From contig CM060691.1 in assembly GCA_030686995.1 (NCBI GenBank), forward strand, positions 89,587,055-89,651,054: DNA of 64,000 nt, given 5' to 3'. The position numbers and the translations under genes are program-made. The DNA comes from Artemisia argyi (lineage: Eukaryota > Streptophyta > Magnoliopsida > Asterales > Asteraceae). Below the pieces are notes generated by a model that was not told the DNA's origin, ran no database searches, and was given only the letters and a program-made list of their open reading frames with translations. Shown one piece after another: positions 1 through 12,859 of this stretch (positions are counted from its first letter, which is position 1; every line of letters begins with the position of its first letter).

Positions 1-1611
1 TGGTTCTGGTGGAGGTGGTATTGGTGGTGGTGGTTCTGGTGTAGGATCTGTCATGTTCTCAATTGGTGAGGGAGGTGTAGGTGTTGTGATTGAGTCTGAA
101 GTCTGTGGTGGTGTGATTGGAGTTGATGAGGTCTGTGGTTGATAAGAGATACCATGTGTTGGTTCCAGAGGTGAGGTAAATGGGTCAGTGGAAGGAGTTA
201 AGTTGTGTTGTGAGTGAAATGGGAATATGTGCTCATCAAATGTGACATTTCTGCTAGTTAGAACCTTGTGTGTGTTAAGGTTGTACAACAAATAACCTTT
301 TTGGTTGGGTGGATAGCCAATAAGAACTGTTTTGGTTGCCCTGGGTTCAAACTTGTCTGTTGTGTGGTGATAAACAAAAGCTTGACAGCCAATAACCCTT
401 AGGTGTTCTAGTGGTGGTGGTGTGTTGTATAGAAGTTCAAATGGACTCTTATTGTCAATTACTCTTGAGAGTAACCTATTTATGATGTATGTTGCAGCTA
501 GTATGCAGTGTCCCCAAAAGTGAATTGGAAAGTTGGCTTGAAAATGTAATGCTCTTGCCATCTGTAAAAGAGGTTTATGTTTGATTTCAGCTTTAGCATT
601 TTGTTGTGGAGTGTAAGGATAGGAGGTTTGGTGTATGATACCCTTTGATTGAGTGAATGTTTGGAATTGTTCATTAAGAAACTCAGTACCATTATCACTT
701 CTGATGGTTTTGATTGAGGTATTGAATTGAGTTCTAACATATCAATAAAAGGATTTGAATGTAGACAATACATGGTGTTTGGCAGGTAAGAGATAAGTCC
801 AGGTGGCCCTTGTGTAATCATCAACAATGGTGAGAAAATATTTACAGTGATTAAAGGTTGGATGTCTGTATGGACCCCATACATCAAGATGAATTAGATC
901 GAAAACAATGGAAGCATGTGATAAGCTAGATGGGAATGGTAAGACATGATGTTTAGCTAAAGGACAAATTGTACATTTTTTCTCTGAATTATAGTTGATT
1001 ACAAGAGAAATTTCCTTGATCTTTTGAAGTACATGGTAAGATGAATGTCCTAGTCTAGCAGGCCACAATGATGAAGAATTGGTGTAGAGTTGAGCAGAGG
1101 TGGAGTTGATAGCTGGTGATGGGTTAAGTGCATAAAGTCTACCATGAAGTGATCCATGAGTTACAGAACCATCATGGCCCTGAAAGATACACTGCTTGTG
1201 AGTAAATGTGATGGTTGAATGTGTAGTTGCAGTTAACTTGCTAATGGAAATTAGGTTATAGGTGAATGTAGGTATGTAAAATACCCCTGTGAGTGTTAAG
1301 TTTGGTGTAAGGTGAACTGACCCTATGGTGTCAACCTTGATTTGATGGCCATTTGGTAAATTAACTAAGATTAGATGCTTTAAGGTTCTGATGTTGTGCA
1401 TTTTGTGTAATGAAATACATATGTGATCTGTAGCCCCACTATCTATAATCCAAACATCAAGTTTTCCAGAATTGAATGAAGCAATGAAGGTAAATGTACC
1501 TGACATGTGAGGAAGAGTAGCTGCTGTTAACTCTTTTGGGTTGTTTTGCAGCATCAAAAGCACCTGATTGAGTTGGTTTTGCAGCATATCTATCCTTGTG
1601 TGAACAAATGG
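1..1611 (-). pseudogene. Ty1/Copia polyprotein fragment (protease, GAG-pre-integrase, integrase), runs off left edge
   Basis: Reading leftwards, one frame carries a retroviral-type aspartic protease motif (DSGATDH), a GAG-pre-integrase zinc region (RLGH followed by CTICPLAKHH), then the integrase core. The catalytic acids lie in HLDVWGPY, IRSDNGTEF and PQQNAKAEIKHK (D, D, E). A proline-rich stretch between integrase and reverse transcriptase follows and leaves the window. The frame is open except for one in-frame TGA at about 739-741, just after the second integrase segment, and an apparent one-base shift near 1610 where the gag end is lost. Gag, primer site and 5' LTR are missing; the break at 1650 coincides with the start of a Gypsy LTR, so this copy was probably cut by that insertion or by a later deletion. 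In a live copy the enzymes process the polyprotein and integrate cDNA. The lineage within Copia was not determined. Confidence 0.9.
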
Positions 1612-1650
1612 TCAGCAGAGGTTGATGTACCAGTGTTTGGATCAGCATAG

Positions 1651-3985
1651 TGATGAGTGCTCAAACACTCATCATTTTTGGTCAAATCTGAACTGCAAAA
1701 CATACAAAAATACTCAGAAATGCATCAAAATACTAAAAATATTTCAAAATTGTGTTTTATATGTTTTAGATGCAAAATGAGCAAAAACAAATGAAAAACG
1801 TATAAAATTTGCAAAATTGGCAGTTTCAGTCCCCCAACTTTCAAAAATTGTCAAAACTAGTCCCTAGATATTCAAAATATAGAAAATTATCACCAAAGGT
1901 CCTTTTACAATCATAAGTTGTCATATTTTGTCCTTTGGTGAAAAATTGGAAAAGTTTTGGAAATTTACAGTTTTGGTCCCTAGAGTTTCAGATTTTGGCA
2001 GATTTGGTCCCTGGTGGGATATTTTTTGATAAAAAAAATCATTTTTAGTCCTTGGAAATTCAAAAATGTTCAATATTAATCCTTGGATAAAAGTTTTTCA
2101 CAAATTGGCAAAAATGATCCCTAAACTTTGAAAATTGTCAATTTTAGTCCTTGGGTGTTTATTTATAAAAAAGTACATTTTGGTTCTTTGGGTTATTTAA
2201 GTTTTCAATTTTGATCCTTATGATAACTTTGGAGTTTGTACATTTTCAGTCCCTTGGATTTTCATAAATTACAAAAATGGTCCTTGTGATTTATTATTTA
2301 CCAATTGGACCCTTTTGCAATTATAAACCAAACCTGGTCCAACACAACCATAACCCACCCAAACCTGATCCATGAACAACCCCAAGCCCAACAAATAGCC
2401 CACTTCCCTTTTAAATATTATACCCTGCCCTTTGTCCTCAGTCAACACCCCCACCATCGACTACTGTTCATCACCCTCCACTCTTCCATGATTCCAGCAA
2501 CTGTGTTCCCCCCCCCCTCCTCCAAAGTCCTCACCAACTCACCAACCCTCATAAATATTACCTCACCTACACCCATACATCCCCCTCCTCATAAATGCAC
2601 CCACCAACACCACAACTGCCAATCCCATATTTCCCGCCAAAAAGGTTTTAAACGGCCAAGATCAAGTAAAAGCCATCCAACGGCTCAAAAGTGAATGGGA
2701 AAGAAAGAGATTGATGCCAGGATTCTATAAAGTCAAGAAAGAGGCCAGAGATGGAGAGTAGTAGTTAATTTAGTATAGTCTAGTGTCGTATTTAGATTAG
2801 TCTAATTTTTAGTTGTATTTTCTAGTCTAAATTAGTTGTGATCTTCATTCTCAGTGTATGTAAACCTTATTTTCATAATCAATTTCTAATTTCAGTATCA
2901 TTTCAGTCATTGCAATATTTTTACTCAAATTCTCTTAATCTTGGTTATGGTATTTGTAGTTGTTGTTTTGGATTTCTAAGCTATCATTTCTGTTCTATTA
3001 AGCTTGTTTAAGGTGATTCGTAAGCTTTCATAAGCTCTGGAAGGTTTAAAATAGATTTTAGTTCAAAAATGGTTTACCAGTCAACAAAAGTCAACTAGGA
3101 TCAATGATGGTGTAGCTGATTCAGAAATGGTGTTTGTGGGTTAAATAGGTTTTAGTTGGTTGATATTGAGCTCATATGAGTGTTATGCTATGGTCCTGAG
3201 GTCAGAATTCCCTTTGTCTCATTTTACTTAAAATTTCAGCTTATATATTGTCTTGTGTTCATTGCTCATTCTAGTTCTTATTTAGTGTTTAATTCTAGTT
3301 TCCTATTACTTGTTTCATCTTATTTAAGTTTGGTGATAAGCTGTGTGTGTTTGCATTGGCTGAATTTGCCTTGTATCCACTTTAACCTTCAATCAGTCAA
3401 AGATAATGGGTGTTTGGCATTAGTTGTTTAAGGAGTTTAATGTAGTTTTGGTTGTTGTTTACCGTTTGTATAACTCATGCAAAGTTGTCTTAGTCCATTT
3501 TAACCTTTAAACCTTGTGTGTTTTCAACAAAAAGTCAAAATCACCCTCATCCTCCTCTAACAGTTAACTGTTGAGGATTTGGGGTCTCAAATCCATCACA
3601 TGAGCTACTAAGTTGTTAATCTAGTGTAATTTAGTTTAAACACAGCTTATAACTTCATTTTTATTCAGTAAAGTGTGATCAAAATCCAAGAAAGTCAAGA
3701 TTTAAGTTTTTATCAAAAGTCAAATGTGCATGTATTTCCGGTTTTTACAAAAATTCAAGGAATTTATTTGATTTTTGTGTGATGATCCAGCCTCTGAAAC
3801 TTGTCCATACTTGTTTTATTTTTATCATTTTTTCTGAGCATTTCCAAGCCTCCAAAAGTTACTTGCAGGGGGACTGTCTCCCCTGCATCAGCAGATAACA
3901 TCACTCAACCACCACCTTTGGTATTTATTAGAATTAATATTAGTTTTATTAATAATTAATTAATATTAAGTATTAAATAGCAGAT
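1651..3985 (+). mobile_element. Athila-like Gypsy LTR, copy 1 (internally shortened)
   Basis: It begins TGATGAGTGCTCAAACACTC, matching the starts of copies at 4408 and 56836, and keeps the same order of landmarks: a tract of degenerate 'tagtccctgaactttg' units, a C-rich block, a TATA-like site near 2730, then long AT-rich sequence. It is roughly half the length of copy 2 and passes directly near 3985 into sequence that in copy 3 lies before the 3' LTR. Its true 3' end is therefore deleted. ORF-like stretches inside (2305-2694, 3180-3431) have no recognisable domain. Confidence 0.75.
1815..2330 (+). repeat. Degenerate tandem 'GGTCCCT..ACTTT..AAATTG.CAAAA' units in LTR copy 1
   Basis: About ten imperfect units of roughly 30-50 bp repeat the theme 'ttggtccctagagttt...aaattggcaaaaa'. 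The same array sits at the same place in LTR copies 2 and 3. No coding potential; the function is unknown. Confidence 0.75.
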
Positions 3986-4407
3986 AGCATTTACCAGGAG
4001 CAAACGGCTCTTGGTAAAGACATCTCAAAACCGTTGATGGCTTGCAATTTGCCAAAAATTGTATGGTTCCTCAACTCCCCATTATCCTAAAAAGCTAATG
4101 AGTTGGCTAGCCCGCAAGATTATGGCTTGTGGTAAAGGCCGTAGAAAATCCATAATTGGTAATCAGCTCACCAAGATGTTGACTATTCCATCAAGAGTTG
4201 GCTAGTCCAGAAGCAAACGGCTTCTGGTAAAGACAAATCAAATCCGTTGACAGCTGGTGGTTTGCTAAAAATCACACGGTTATCAGGTGTGCCACAGTTC
4301 TTACACCTGGCTACTCCAGAAGTGATGGCTTTTGGTAAAGAGTAAAAATCCATTAATTTTTTCTCAAATAGATTGCTAGGGACTAGCAATAGTTTAGTGT
4401 GGGGGAT
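3986..4407 (+). repeat. 3' untranslated internal segment of Athila-like element with about four diverged repeats and the polypurine tract
   Basis: Units of roughly 105-110 bp carry 'ggctagtccagaagcaaacg' followed by 'ggtaaagaca...ccgttga' near 3993, 4087, 4196 and 4306. The segment ends in a purine-rich tract (GTGTGGGGGA, about 4397-4406) directly before the LTR at 4408, as expected for the plus-strand primer site. The homologous segment at 56500-56835 follows an Athila-type integrase, which fixes its identity. Confidence 0.75.
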
Positions 4408-7400
4408 TGATGAGTGTGTAAATACTCATCATTTCTGTTACATTTAAGTTGCAAAAACATATGAAAACACACAGGAATGCCTTGAAATATATATAATTAT
4501 CCCTGAATTGTGTTTTTATGCATAAGGATTGAAAACTGATGAAAAACAAAACATTTCACATAATTTACAGTTTCAGTCCCTGAACTTTGGAAAATTGGCA
4601 AAACTAGTCCCTGGTAAATCAAAACTTGTACAAATGTCATAAAGGTCCTTGGGATTCATAAGTTGTCTAGAAAAGTCCTTTAAAGTTTAAAAATAGCAAA
4701 ATGACAACTTTGGTCCCTCAACTTTGAAAAGTGTCAAAAATAGTCCCTAAGGTTTTGAAAAATGGAAAATGTGTTAAATAAACATTATACTATTCTAAAT
4801 TGACAATATTGGTCCTTATGATAACTTTTGAGAAGTTACAAATTAAACCCTTCAAAAATCAGAAAATTACAGTTTTGGTCCCTAGAGTTTGTGGAATTGG
4901 CAGATTTGGTCCCTGAGGTTTAAAATAATAAAATTTATACTTGTCGTCCTTGTACTAATGGTTAATTGCAGGTTCAATCCTTATTTGAAGTTTAGAAAAA
5001 TCACAAACAAAGCCCCTCAACTTTACCTATATTACACATTTGGTCCTTGTGATTTTCTAAGCTAAAAACCAAACCGGACCCCATTTTATTAATAAACCCC
5101 AAAACTAAAACCAACCCAATCCAAACACTAACCTAAACCCAGTCCACTTGGGCCCAAAAATTTGCCCAGCCCACCAAGCAAACCCACGCACCCTTTTTAA
5201 ATAAAACGGGGTCAAACCCCCTCGTTGACCACCCCATCTTCCCCAATACCACCACCACTGTTCCACCCCCTCTCCTTAGCCTGCAAACCAAAACCATGGA
5301 GGTTTTGCTCCACCTCACCACCACTCCAGCTGTCTTAACACCTCCCCACACCTCATCATTTCAACTCCCATCTCCATTAAATGCACTCCACACCCATTTT
5401 CACCACTGTAGCACCCAATCCCCTAATTTTTCTTCCTTATCTCCCCAACTTGCTCAAATATCTCCCAAACTTGTCCCTCCACCTCATACATCATTCCAAA
5501 GTTCCTTAATTGGTTTATATCAGGCTGCAAGCAACCCTTTGGACTTTGGCGCCAAAATCAGATTTAAACGGGGGAGATTAATTTGACCAATCCAATGGTC
5601 AATTTGAAGTGGGAAAGTGTGAAGAACGTGGAGAGATACTTTTGAGTCATTATAAAGAAAGAAAGAAAGCAATGTGGAGACTATCTAGTTTAATTTTAAT
5701 TAATGTATGTCGAATTTTTAAATTCTCATGTTCCAGTATTGTATTAAGTTTTAAGATACTTTGTTAAGTGTTTTTATATTGTAATCAAGCTGTTTCAAGT
5801 ATTCAATAACACTTTAAAACTCAATTTCAGTTTATGCAAACTTTGAATCTCAAAAATTATCATGTGTCTTGATATTGTTGTTCTTAGTGATTGATACAGA
5901 CAAAATAAGCTCATATAAGCTCCTATAAAGCTTACCAAAGCTTTTAGTAACTTACAATTAAGTGTATCTTAAAAAACTCCATAGACACAAATTCAGTCAA
6001 CTAAAGTCAACTGAGTAATTTTTGGGTTGAATACTGCATTGAAAAGTGATTTGGGAAGGAAAGCAGCTTTGGATTATGGTTTAGGGACTCATGGGAGTCA
6101 CATAAGTGTTCTTGGCTCTTGGTTTTATGAAATCAGTTTGATTGCTCAATTGTAAGCTCAATTCTAATTTTTCATTTCACTATTTTTTTGTTTAAACCTA
6201 GTTATATTTGTTTTCTTTTTATGATTGTTTGTTGTTTGTTAGTTATAATATAGTTTAAAATTGTTTGCTTGTTCATTAGAAATCATTGTAACTTAAGTTA
6301 AAAATCTCACAGTGTAATATTAAAAATATATAAATCTGAGTTTTATGCTTTTGTTATTGTTATTTTATGTTCATACAGTCTTATTTGATAATAATATAAA
6401 GTTTGGATTAAGTTTTATGGGTTGAATCAGTGATAAGCTTTGAAAATTAACAAGTTGATAGTTTTAAGGTGTGTTTGGATCAAGCTGTTTCATTGAGTAA
6501 GTGTATGTTATTGTGCTTAATTCTTGTTTGTGCATGTTTATCTAGATCAATATAGTTCATATATGTCATAATATTTAGGTCTCAGTAGTTAAAAAGTCAA
6601 AATAGGTCTTAATCTAATCCATATGTTTAACTGTTAGAGTAATAAGTTTAATAATCACCATGCTAGCTTATAATCTGATAACCTAGCTTATTTTCATCTT
6701 AGTATAGCTTAATACAACATACTCAGTTAGAAAATTTAGATCAAAGCTCACTTAAGTCAACTTAGTAGTTTAACTTAAAAAGTCAAATTGCAGCCTAACT
6801 GATTTTTAAATAAACTTTGGAATTTTAGTGTGTGCTTGTTAATTGATCATAGGATCTGAGCTTGTAGGTTTAAATAATCTTGTTACTGATCTACTTGTTA
6901 CTATTTTTGTTGAATTTTATTAAAGTGGTTTAATTGCTTATTTAGTGCTTATCTTTAAGTGATTCTTCAAAAATCTCCCCTGTACACAGTGTTAACACCC
7001 ACTTTCACAAGCTTGCATAAGCTTGATTAGTGAGTGAAAGCCTGTGTATTTTGGTTGTTTGTGATGCCCTTGTGGCTAGTCATTTGATTTTAGTGATTAT
7101 TTACCTTTATTTGCTTAATTAAACTGCTTATTGTGCTTAATCTTGTTCACCAAATTCAAATAAAACACTGGTCACCCAGTGTAATCAAGCATTTTCACAA
7201 GTCCATCACAAGCTCATCACTGAGCTTTGCCTTGTGAACCTTGGCTCTTTAAGAAGCTAAGCAGTCCATTAATGAAGTTCAAGCTTTAATTTACCATTAC
7301 AAGTCCTTTTACTAGGGCTGCAATCAGCTGGAAGCTTGTCCATTCACTCAGTTAACTGAGTGACTCAGTCAACCCACACAACTTCATAAGCCTTGCAAAA

Positions 7401-9215
7401 GCTACTCAGTGGTTCCCATTGTTCAAGCTTTTGCATTTTAGAATCCTTATCAGCCCATCTTCACACTTCAGCATTCAATAAGTTCTTTTGAGCTTATTTC
7501 ATAAGCTCAATTTGACCAATTTGGTTGCTTGTCAAGAGTGTTTGGATCTCAGTTTATTGGAAGTGCTTATAAGCTTATTACAAGCTTATTAGCCAAATCC
7601 AGTGAACACACTTGTTCATACTTATTAATATATTATATATACACAATAATAACCTTTTATTTTCTTTCTTAAGCTTGTTTTAAAGCTTTTACCAAGCTTA
7701 TTAGCTCATTTTCACTCACTCAGTCAACTGAGTGAATCAGACTTGGACCCCTCACTTCCCAAGCTCTTTCTGAGCTTATCAGTGGGTCCCACACCCTAAA
7801 TCTTGGTTCTCCCAACCCACCTCCTACCAGGCTTGAACCATTGACCCTTTGTTTGGCCTAGATCATAGTGGACCCCACTTGGTTTTACCTCACAAGGTTG
7901 TCCCATTTTCTGTCTCAGAATACAATAAGCCAAGTGCTTATTTGTGTTCTGTAGCTTATTCAAGCTACTTAATTGGTTGAATCTTGTTAAATCCTGTATA
8001 AGTAACTTATTGGAACCAGAATCTACCCTAGCGGACCCCACATAAGCTCTTGTGAGCTTAATCTATACACAGTCAACAAAAGTCAACTGTGTAGTCTAAC
8101 AAGCATTCTTAGTGCTTATTCTGTGATTATAAATTATTTTCCTTTATTAAAGTTTCATATTTTAAGTATTTTATTAGATTTATAAAAGAAAAACCAGAAA
8201 AAGACAAACTTAATTATAGTGATAGCTTCTATTTAATAGAAATTATCTATTTAATTTTCTTTTTAGCTTATTTATAAGCACTTCTGCTATTTTATATTTT
8301 TATTAAATCTCTTATATATTAAAGTAACTTTATAAATTTTTACAGAATTTTCTTTTGTCATCTAGTGTTATTTAGAATTAATATTAATTTATTTAATAAT
8401 TAAATAATAAATAAGAATTAAATAGCATAATTAGTTTTTGTAAGGTAACACCTATATTTTATATTTTTCCTAGCTTCTATAAGTCATAAAATAATTTTAT
8501 AAATTTTCTTGTGATTTATACTGTTCATTTACTAGTTTTCATAATTTAATTATTTTAATTAGATATTAATTAATAATTAGAATAATAATTAGTAGATTAA
8601 ATTAAAAATACATAAAATAAAGTTTTTATAAATTTTTAGGATTCCCATGATGGTTAATTAGATATATGAAATTTTTCATAATTATCTAAGTCTTTTTAGT
8701 AATTATAAATAAGTTAATCAATATAATTAGTTAAATAATAATTAATTAATAATAAATAGATAAATAGTGTGAAAAATATAATTTTAATTTTAAAATAAGT
8801 TTTATAATATTTTAGATTTTTAGAAATTTTAATTTTAATTTTCTAGACTTATTTTACATTTTCATAATTAATAGTTAATTATTAGATAATTAATAAATAG
8901 TTATTAAATAAAAATAATTAATTAAATAGTTTTTAATTATAAAATAAATATTTTAAATTTATTTAATTTGCATTTAAGCCCCTAAGGCTTATAAAATCCT
9001 ACTATAAGTTAAATTTGTTTTTGTTTACGTTTAATTAGTAAACGTTTACGGTTTCAGTTCCTTTTTCACTTGTACTTATCTGATTTAACGTATTAGTTGA
9101 TATAGCTTATTAAAGCTATTTTCTCTTATTATTTTTAGTAGTAAAAATCACTTAAACCCTTTTCCTGTTCAATTCACCTGATCTCAAAATCGTTTTATTT
9201 CAGATTTCACATCTC
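4408..9215 (+). mobile_element. Athila-like Gypsy LTR, copy 2 (longest copy, about 4.8 kb)
   Basis: It starts TGATGAGTGTGTAAATACTC after a polypurine tract. It contains the degenerate repeat array (4560-5075), a C-rich proline-like tract (5150-5520), a TATA-like 'cattataaag' near 5650, then about 3.5 kb of AT-rich sequence. The right end is uncertain. I place it near 9215 because a primer-site-like stretch ending in 'cgatccggggaaac' follows. The ORFs at 5296-5586 and 7796-8041 lie in this non-coding sequence and look spurious. Confidence 0.65.
4560..5075 (+). repeat. Degenerate tandem 'GGTCCCT' units in LTR copy 2
   Basis: This is the same theme as at 1815-2330: 'agtccctgaactttgg aaaattggcaaaact', 'tttggtccctagagttt', 'tggtccttgtgat'. 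Units are imperfect, about 30-50 bp each. Confidence 0.7.
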
Positions 9216-9327
9216 GTTGGGATCTAACGATCCGGGGAAACACTAAACTCACCGGAGTATTGGTTTAGGCTGTTTGACTTGTTGACCATTACTTGGTTGA
9301 TATTATCTGACTGTTTAGCACCAATCA
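9216..9327 (+). other. Possible decayed Gypsy primer-binding site and internal start
   Basis: 'TTGGGATCTAACGATCCGGG' followed by 'gaaacactaaactcaccgga' resembles the CCGGGGA-type primer region found after Athila LTRs, but it does not match a tRNA 3' end cleanly. The sequence is then cut at 9328 by the Copia element. Confidence 0.35.
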
Positions 9328-9385
9328 AAAGATAATCAAGTTAAAAAGCGGTAAACTATTCAACCCTCTTCTAGTTTTCCACAAT

Positions 9386-9398
9386 TGGCATCAGGAGC
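9386..9398 (+). other. Primer-binding site of the SIRE-like element
   Basis: TGGCATCAGGAGC, two bases after the LTR end, is close to the TGGTATCAGAGC complement of initiator methionine tRNA used by Copia elements, with one base inserted. Confidence 0.75.
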
Positions 9399-9439
9399 TA
9401 CGTTACTCAAGATCTTTAAAATATAATGTATTTTAAAAC

Positions 9440-10449
9440 TTGGATCGATCCATGGATTTTGAAAATCTTAAAGAAAGGCAACCTATTCAAAACCCACTGC
9501 TATTTGAAAAAGAAAACTTCCTTGAATGGAAAAGTAAATTTGAAAACTATGTGAAATCAATTGATCAAGATCTTTGGCATATTTTTTCTATTGGTGATTT
9601 CAAACCAACGAAAACAAGTTTTGAAAACCAAGATGACTATCCTAAACTTGATAAAAATACTAAAGCTAAGATAATGATTTATAAAGCTTTATCAAGTACC
9701 GAATATGAAAGAATGTATTTTTGTCAAACGGCTAATGATATTTAGAAAAATATAATCAACTTTCATCAAGAAATATGTCAAGTCAAAGATGATCAATTTG
9801 ATCTTACATATGAATTAGATGTTTTAGAAAAACTAATAGATAGACACTTAGTAGAAGTTAATACATGTGCTACTAGTTTAAATGTTTTAAATGAAGGTAC
9901 AAGTGAAGATGAGTACGTGTGTCTTGATGAACTTGCTTGTGAATCATGGAATGAAACGGATGTAGACGAAGACAATGATCCGGTGGGTGATTGTCAATTT
10001 ATTGAAACAACAAGCAAGGTACATGTTGAAACCAAACATTTTGCTTTGACACATTTATCTTAGAATTTTCTAAATTAGAAAATGAGTCTAAACTTTTAGG
10101 TAACATGAACCTAAAAACTATCTTTAACAATGACTCTTCAAAATCTTTTGTGAATAACTTTGAAAAGGAAATCTTGTTAGAAGATAAAATGTCTAGACTT
10201 GAGAGTAATGTTAAAATTGATCTAGAATGTAAATTATGTCTAGATTACAAACATGAGATTAAAAAGCAAAATGAGAAAGGAAAAATGTTAGCTAAATTTG
10301 ATGAAAGCTCAAAATCTCTTGAAAGATTGTCGAGGAGTCAAAGGTTGTTTAAAGATAAAACCGGATTAGGATTTAACTCAAAAGCACCATCAACTAGTAA
10401 AACAAAGCAGGTAAAATTTGTTAAACCTGAAAGAGAGATTTCGAGATAA
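9440..10449 (+). pseudogene. Copia gag-like (UBN2-type) reading frame, broken
   Basis: The first part (9440-9744) reads as the usual gag N-terminus: a 'FLEWKSKFENYVKS' block, then 'ALSSTEYERMYFCQTANDI'. The next codon is TAG where gag relatives have tryptophan before KNI. The frame then continues to a TAG near 10062. The distal piece (10105-10449) is a charged, coiled-coil-like segment with 'KLCLDYKHEIKK' and 'GLGFNSKAPS', typical of the gag C-terminal half in SIRE-type elements, in another frame. Gag would form the virus-like particle. With a nonsense codon and a frame change it is not expected to be made whole. Confidence 0.8.
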
Positions 10450-11335
10450 TTCAATCTCTAATAGAAACTCATGATAAAAGGATTAAGATTATCATGTTCT
10501 ATGCTTTTATATGATTATCTAACCTTATTGGATACATGAGTAATTAAGTTTCCAAGTGTGTCGTCAAACCAAGATTTTACGCTTTGTGTTTATTCTCTTG
10601 ATAGCATCTCTATGCAATTTAAAAGGTATGCATTACTTCAACTTGACTTTGATTGTCTCTTGTTTCTAGCATTATGTGTTGTAGTATGTGTTATTAGTAG
10701 TACTCTAAAGTGTTTACCGGCTATTAGTAATAACAAAGATTAGATTCTCTGCGACAAGGAATTTTGTCATTAGTACTAGTAGGAGATATAAGGTATTTCG
10801 GTTCTTTAACCGTCAAGAGATAAACACGAGAAACTCTTGAGTGAGTCTCACTCAACTCTTTCTTACAAGTGAGCTAATTAAGAATTTCCTAAGTGATAAA
10901 ATGTCTAACACTTTTGTGATGCTTGCAAAACAAACTTTTGTAAAACAACATTCTTAAACACCATACTTTAGGTCTTAAATTGTGTTTTACTTCAACCACT
11001 CCTTTATGATAATTTCACATAAAACACACAAGGTGAAATAAATCACACTAGCATACATTAGGATGTGTGGAAGAAAACAAGTTTTCAACATCTAGGATTT
11101 ACACATCAAATGTGACACTTAGTCTTATGATGTTGTACCTTTTGGACTTTTTCAAAACGAATAAAGTACATAGTTGTGTCTAAACAAATTCAACAAAAAC
11201 AGTTTTTTGAATTTAGAATAAAACAACTAGTGAAACAAAATAGATTTTTCAAAGTAATCAAGTGATTATAGTGTCAATATTTGAAAGACTTTTTGATAAT
11301 AAAAGCAAGCCCCAAAAGCAAGGGATTTTAACTTA
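10450..11335 (+). other. Degraded internal sequence of the SIRE-like element
   Basis: No protease, integrase or RT motif could be read in any frame. Short open stretches such as 10558-10743 have no recognisable domain. I take this as the scar of the large pol deletion plus decay. Confidence 0.5.
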
Positions 11336-12010
11336 TAGACATTCCTAGTTACTCTCTTGTTCTCAATGGTTAAGTTATTGATGACTTATCAAGAATGAGA
11401 TTTGTAAATCCGTAGGTAAAACTAAACGTAGAGAAATGTTCGGAAGACTACTTGTTCTCATAACAATTAGATCCAACATTATGTTTAGTGTTTGTCTATG
11501 TGCTCGTTTTAGAGAAGATCCTAAAACAACTCTTTAGGAAGAGCTTGTTTGGATACATCAAAAGGTACTACACAACTAGGATTATGGTATCCTAAAAGAA
11601 CGGGAATAGAAACCATAGTATATATCAAATGGAATTATGTAGGTAATAAGTTGATAAGAAAAGCACAAGTGGTACTTGCACTTTTATACTTACTTACCCA
11701 TTGATTCTTCAAAAACGCTTATGGTTCTCATATTAGTATCGGATGGAGAAGCACGTCAACAAGCTCCACTTGAACAAGCTAACTCGCGTCGACAACGGAA
11801 TTCATCTCATCAACATTGTTATCCCTTCAACAAAGGAAGCATCGACTTCAGCGACAATCCAATCCATTATGTTCTTAATTGACATATTGTGATCCGTCAT
11901 CATCGTCTTGGTAAAAATGTTCATTGAGGAACATCTTAACTAAGAAAGTCTTATACGTTAACCATTCTGTCAACGTTTTCACAAACCCTCTTGAATGAGA
12001 AGCATTCATC
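11336..12010 (+). pseudogene. Remnant of Copia RT end and RNase H
   Basis: Across shifting frames the sequence reads 'IMFSVCLCARFREDPKTT' (about 11470-11530), then 'LGLWYPKRTGIET', and later 'GSIDFSDNPIHYV' followed by 'IRHH.LGKNV'. These are the landmarks of the Copia RT C-terminus and RNase H: the CARFQ block, the GLWYPK block, the KGAIDLSKNP block and the RHHF block. Several stops and frameshifts separate them. The open stretch 11676-11882 is part of this remnant. Confidence 0.75.
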
Positions 12011-12120
12011 ATCCCTAGGCTTAGTCAAGGACTCATAAGACCTAAAACCTTAGTTTTGAACATTAGGATAAAACCACAAAAATCAAGACAATCCCTTCTG
12101 AATTTTTCCCTGCAGTACCC

Positions 12121-12190
12121 ACGGAACCCTCAAACCATACGGGCGGAAACCTCCCTTTGGTTCCGCCAGGTCCGCCAAATCTGCAGCATA
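12121..12190 (+). repeat. GC-rich GTTCCGCC hairpin block, internal copy 1
   Basis: 'CGGAACCCT...GGGCGGAAACC...GGTTCCGCC..GTCCGCCA' matches a block in the 3' LTR at 17320-17385. It lies about 670 bp before extra ORF 1. Confidence 0.7.
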
Positions 12191-12859
12191 TTTTATTTTG
12201 AATTTCAAAACTAAACACCCTCTTAACTTAATCATTCACTTTTCAAATAGCCATCACCCTCTCAAAAACGCATAACCATACGAAATTTAGGGCTTTCAAC
12301 CTAACCTCTTCAAATCCAATCAACTTTGTAAGTGTTCTAATCATAATTGCATTTTTTGATTCAAGTATAACATTCTCATTTACATTCATTAACTAGAATC
12401 CTAGGGCTTATGCATAGAACTTTTTGATTCATGAAAAACTTGGTTGCTAACCAATCATGTCTTCCATTAGTTAAGAATTGTATCCTTTTTGTTGTTATTT
12501 TGATTTGCCAAACACACTAAGTGCATTGTCTTTCAAAAATTGCAATCCACAACTAGAACATAACTCTTCACCACATTATTAAAACAAATGAAAAACGTCA
12601 TTGAAACATCACTTGCATATTGTCTCATGAATGCTAAAGGGGATACATAACTAATATGTATTTTCGGGAAGACACATTCAATTAGGAGAGTTTTGGTTAT
12701 CTTTTGTTTTTATAACAAGATTTGCATAACAAAACAATTTAAGCATCAAAATGAGTCAAGATAACCAAGTCTCCACATTGTTTGCATATAGGAACACATT
12801 AAAACATCCACATTGTTAAAAGTCGTTAACATAAAATTTTGTGTTTTCTAGGAATCAAC

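Noticed and set aside
2305..2694. Pro/His/Thr-rich ORF in LTR copy 1 (similar ones at 5296-5586 and 57402-57950)
   Set aside because: It lies in the C-rich tract before the LTR TATA box. The frame is not conserved among the three copies and no domain is seen.
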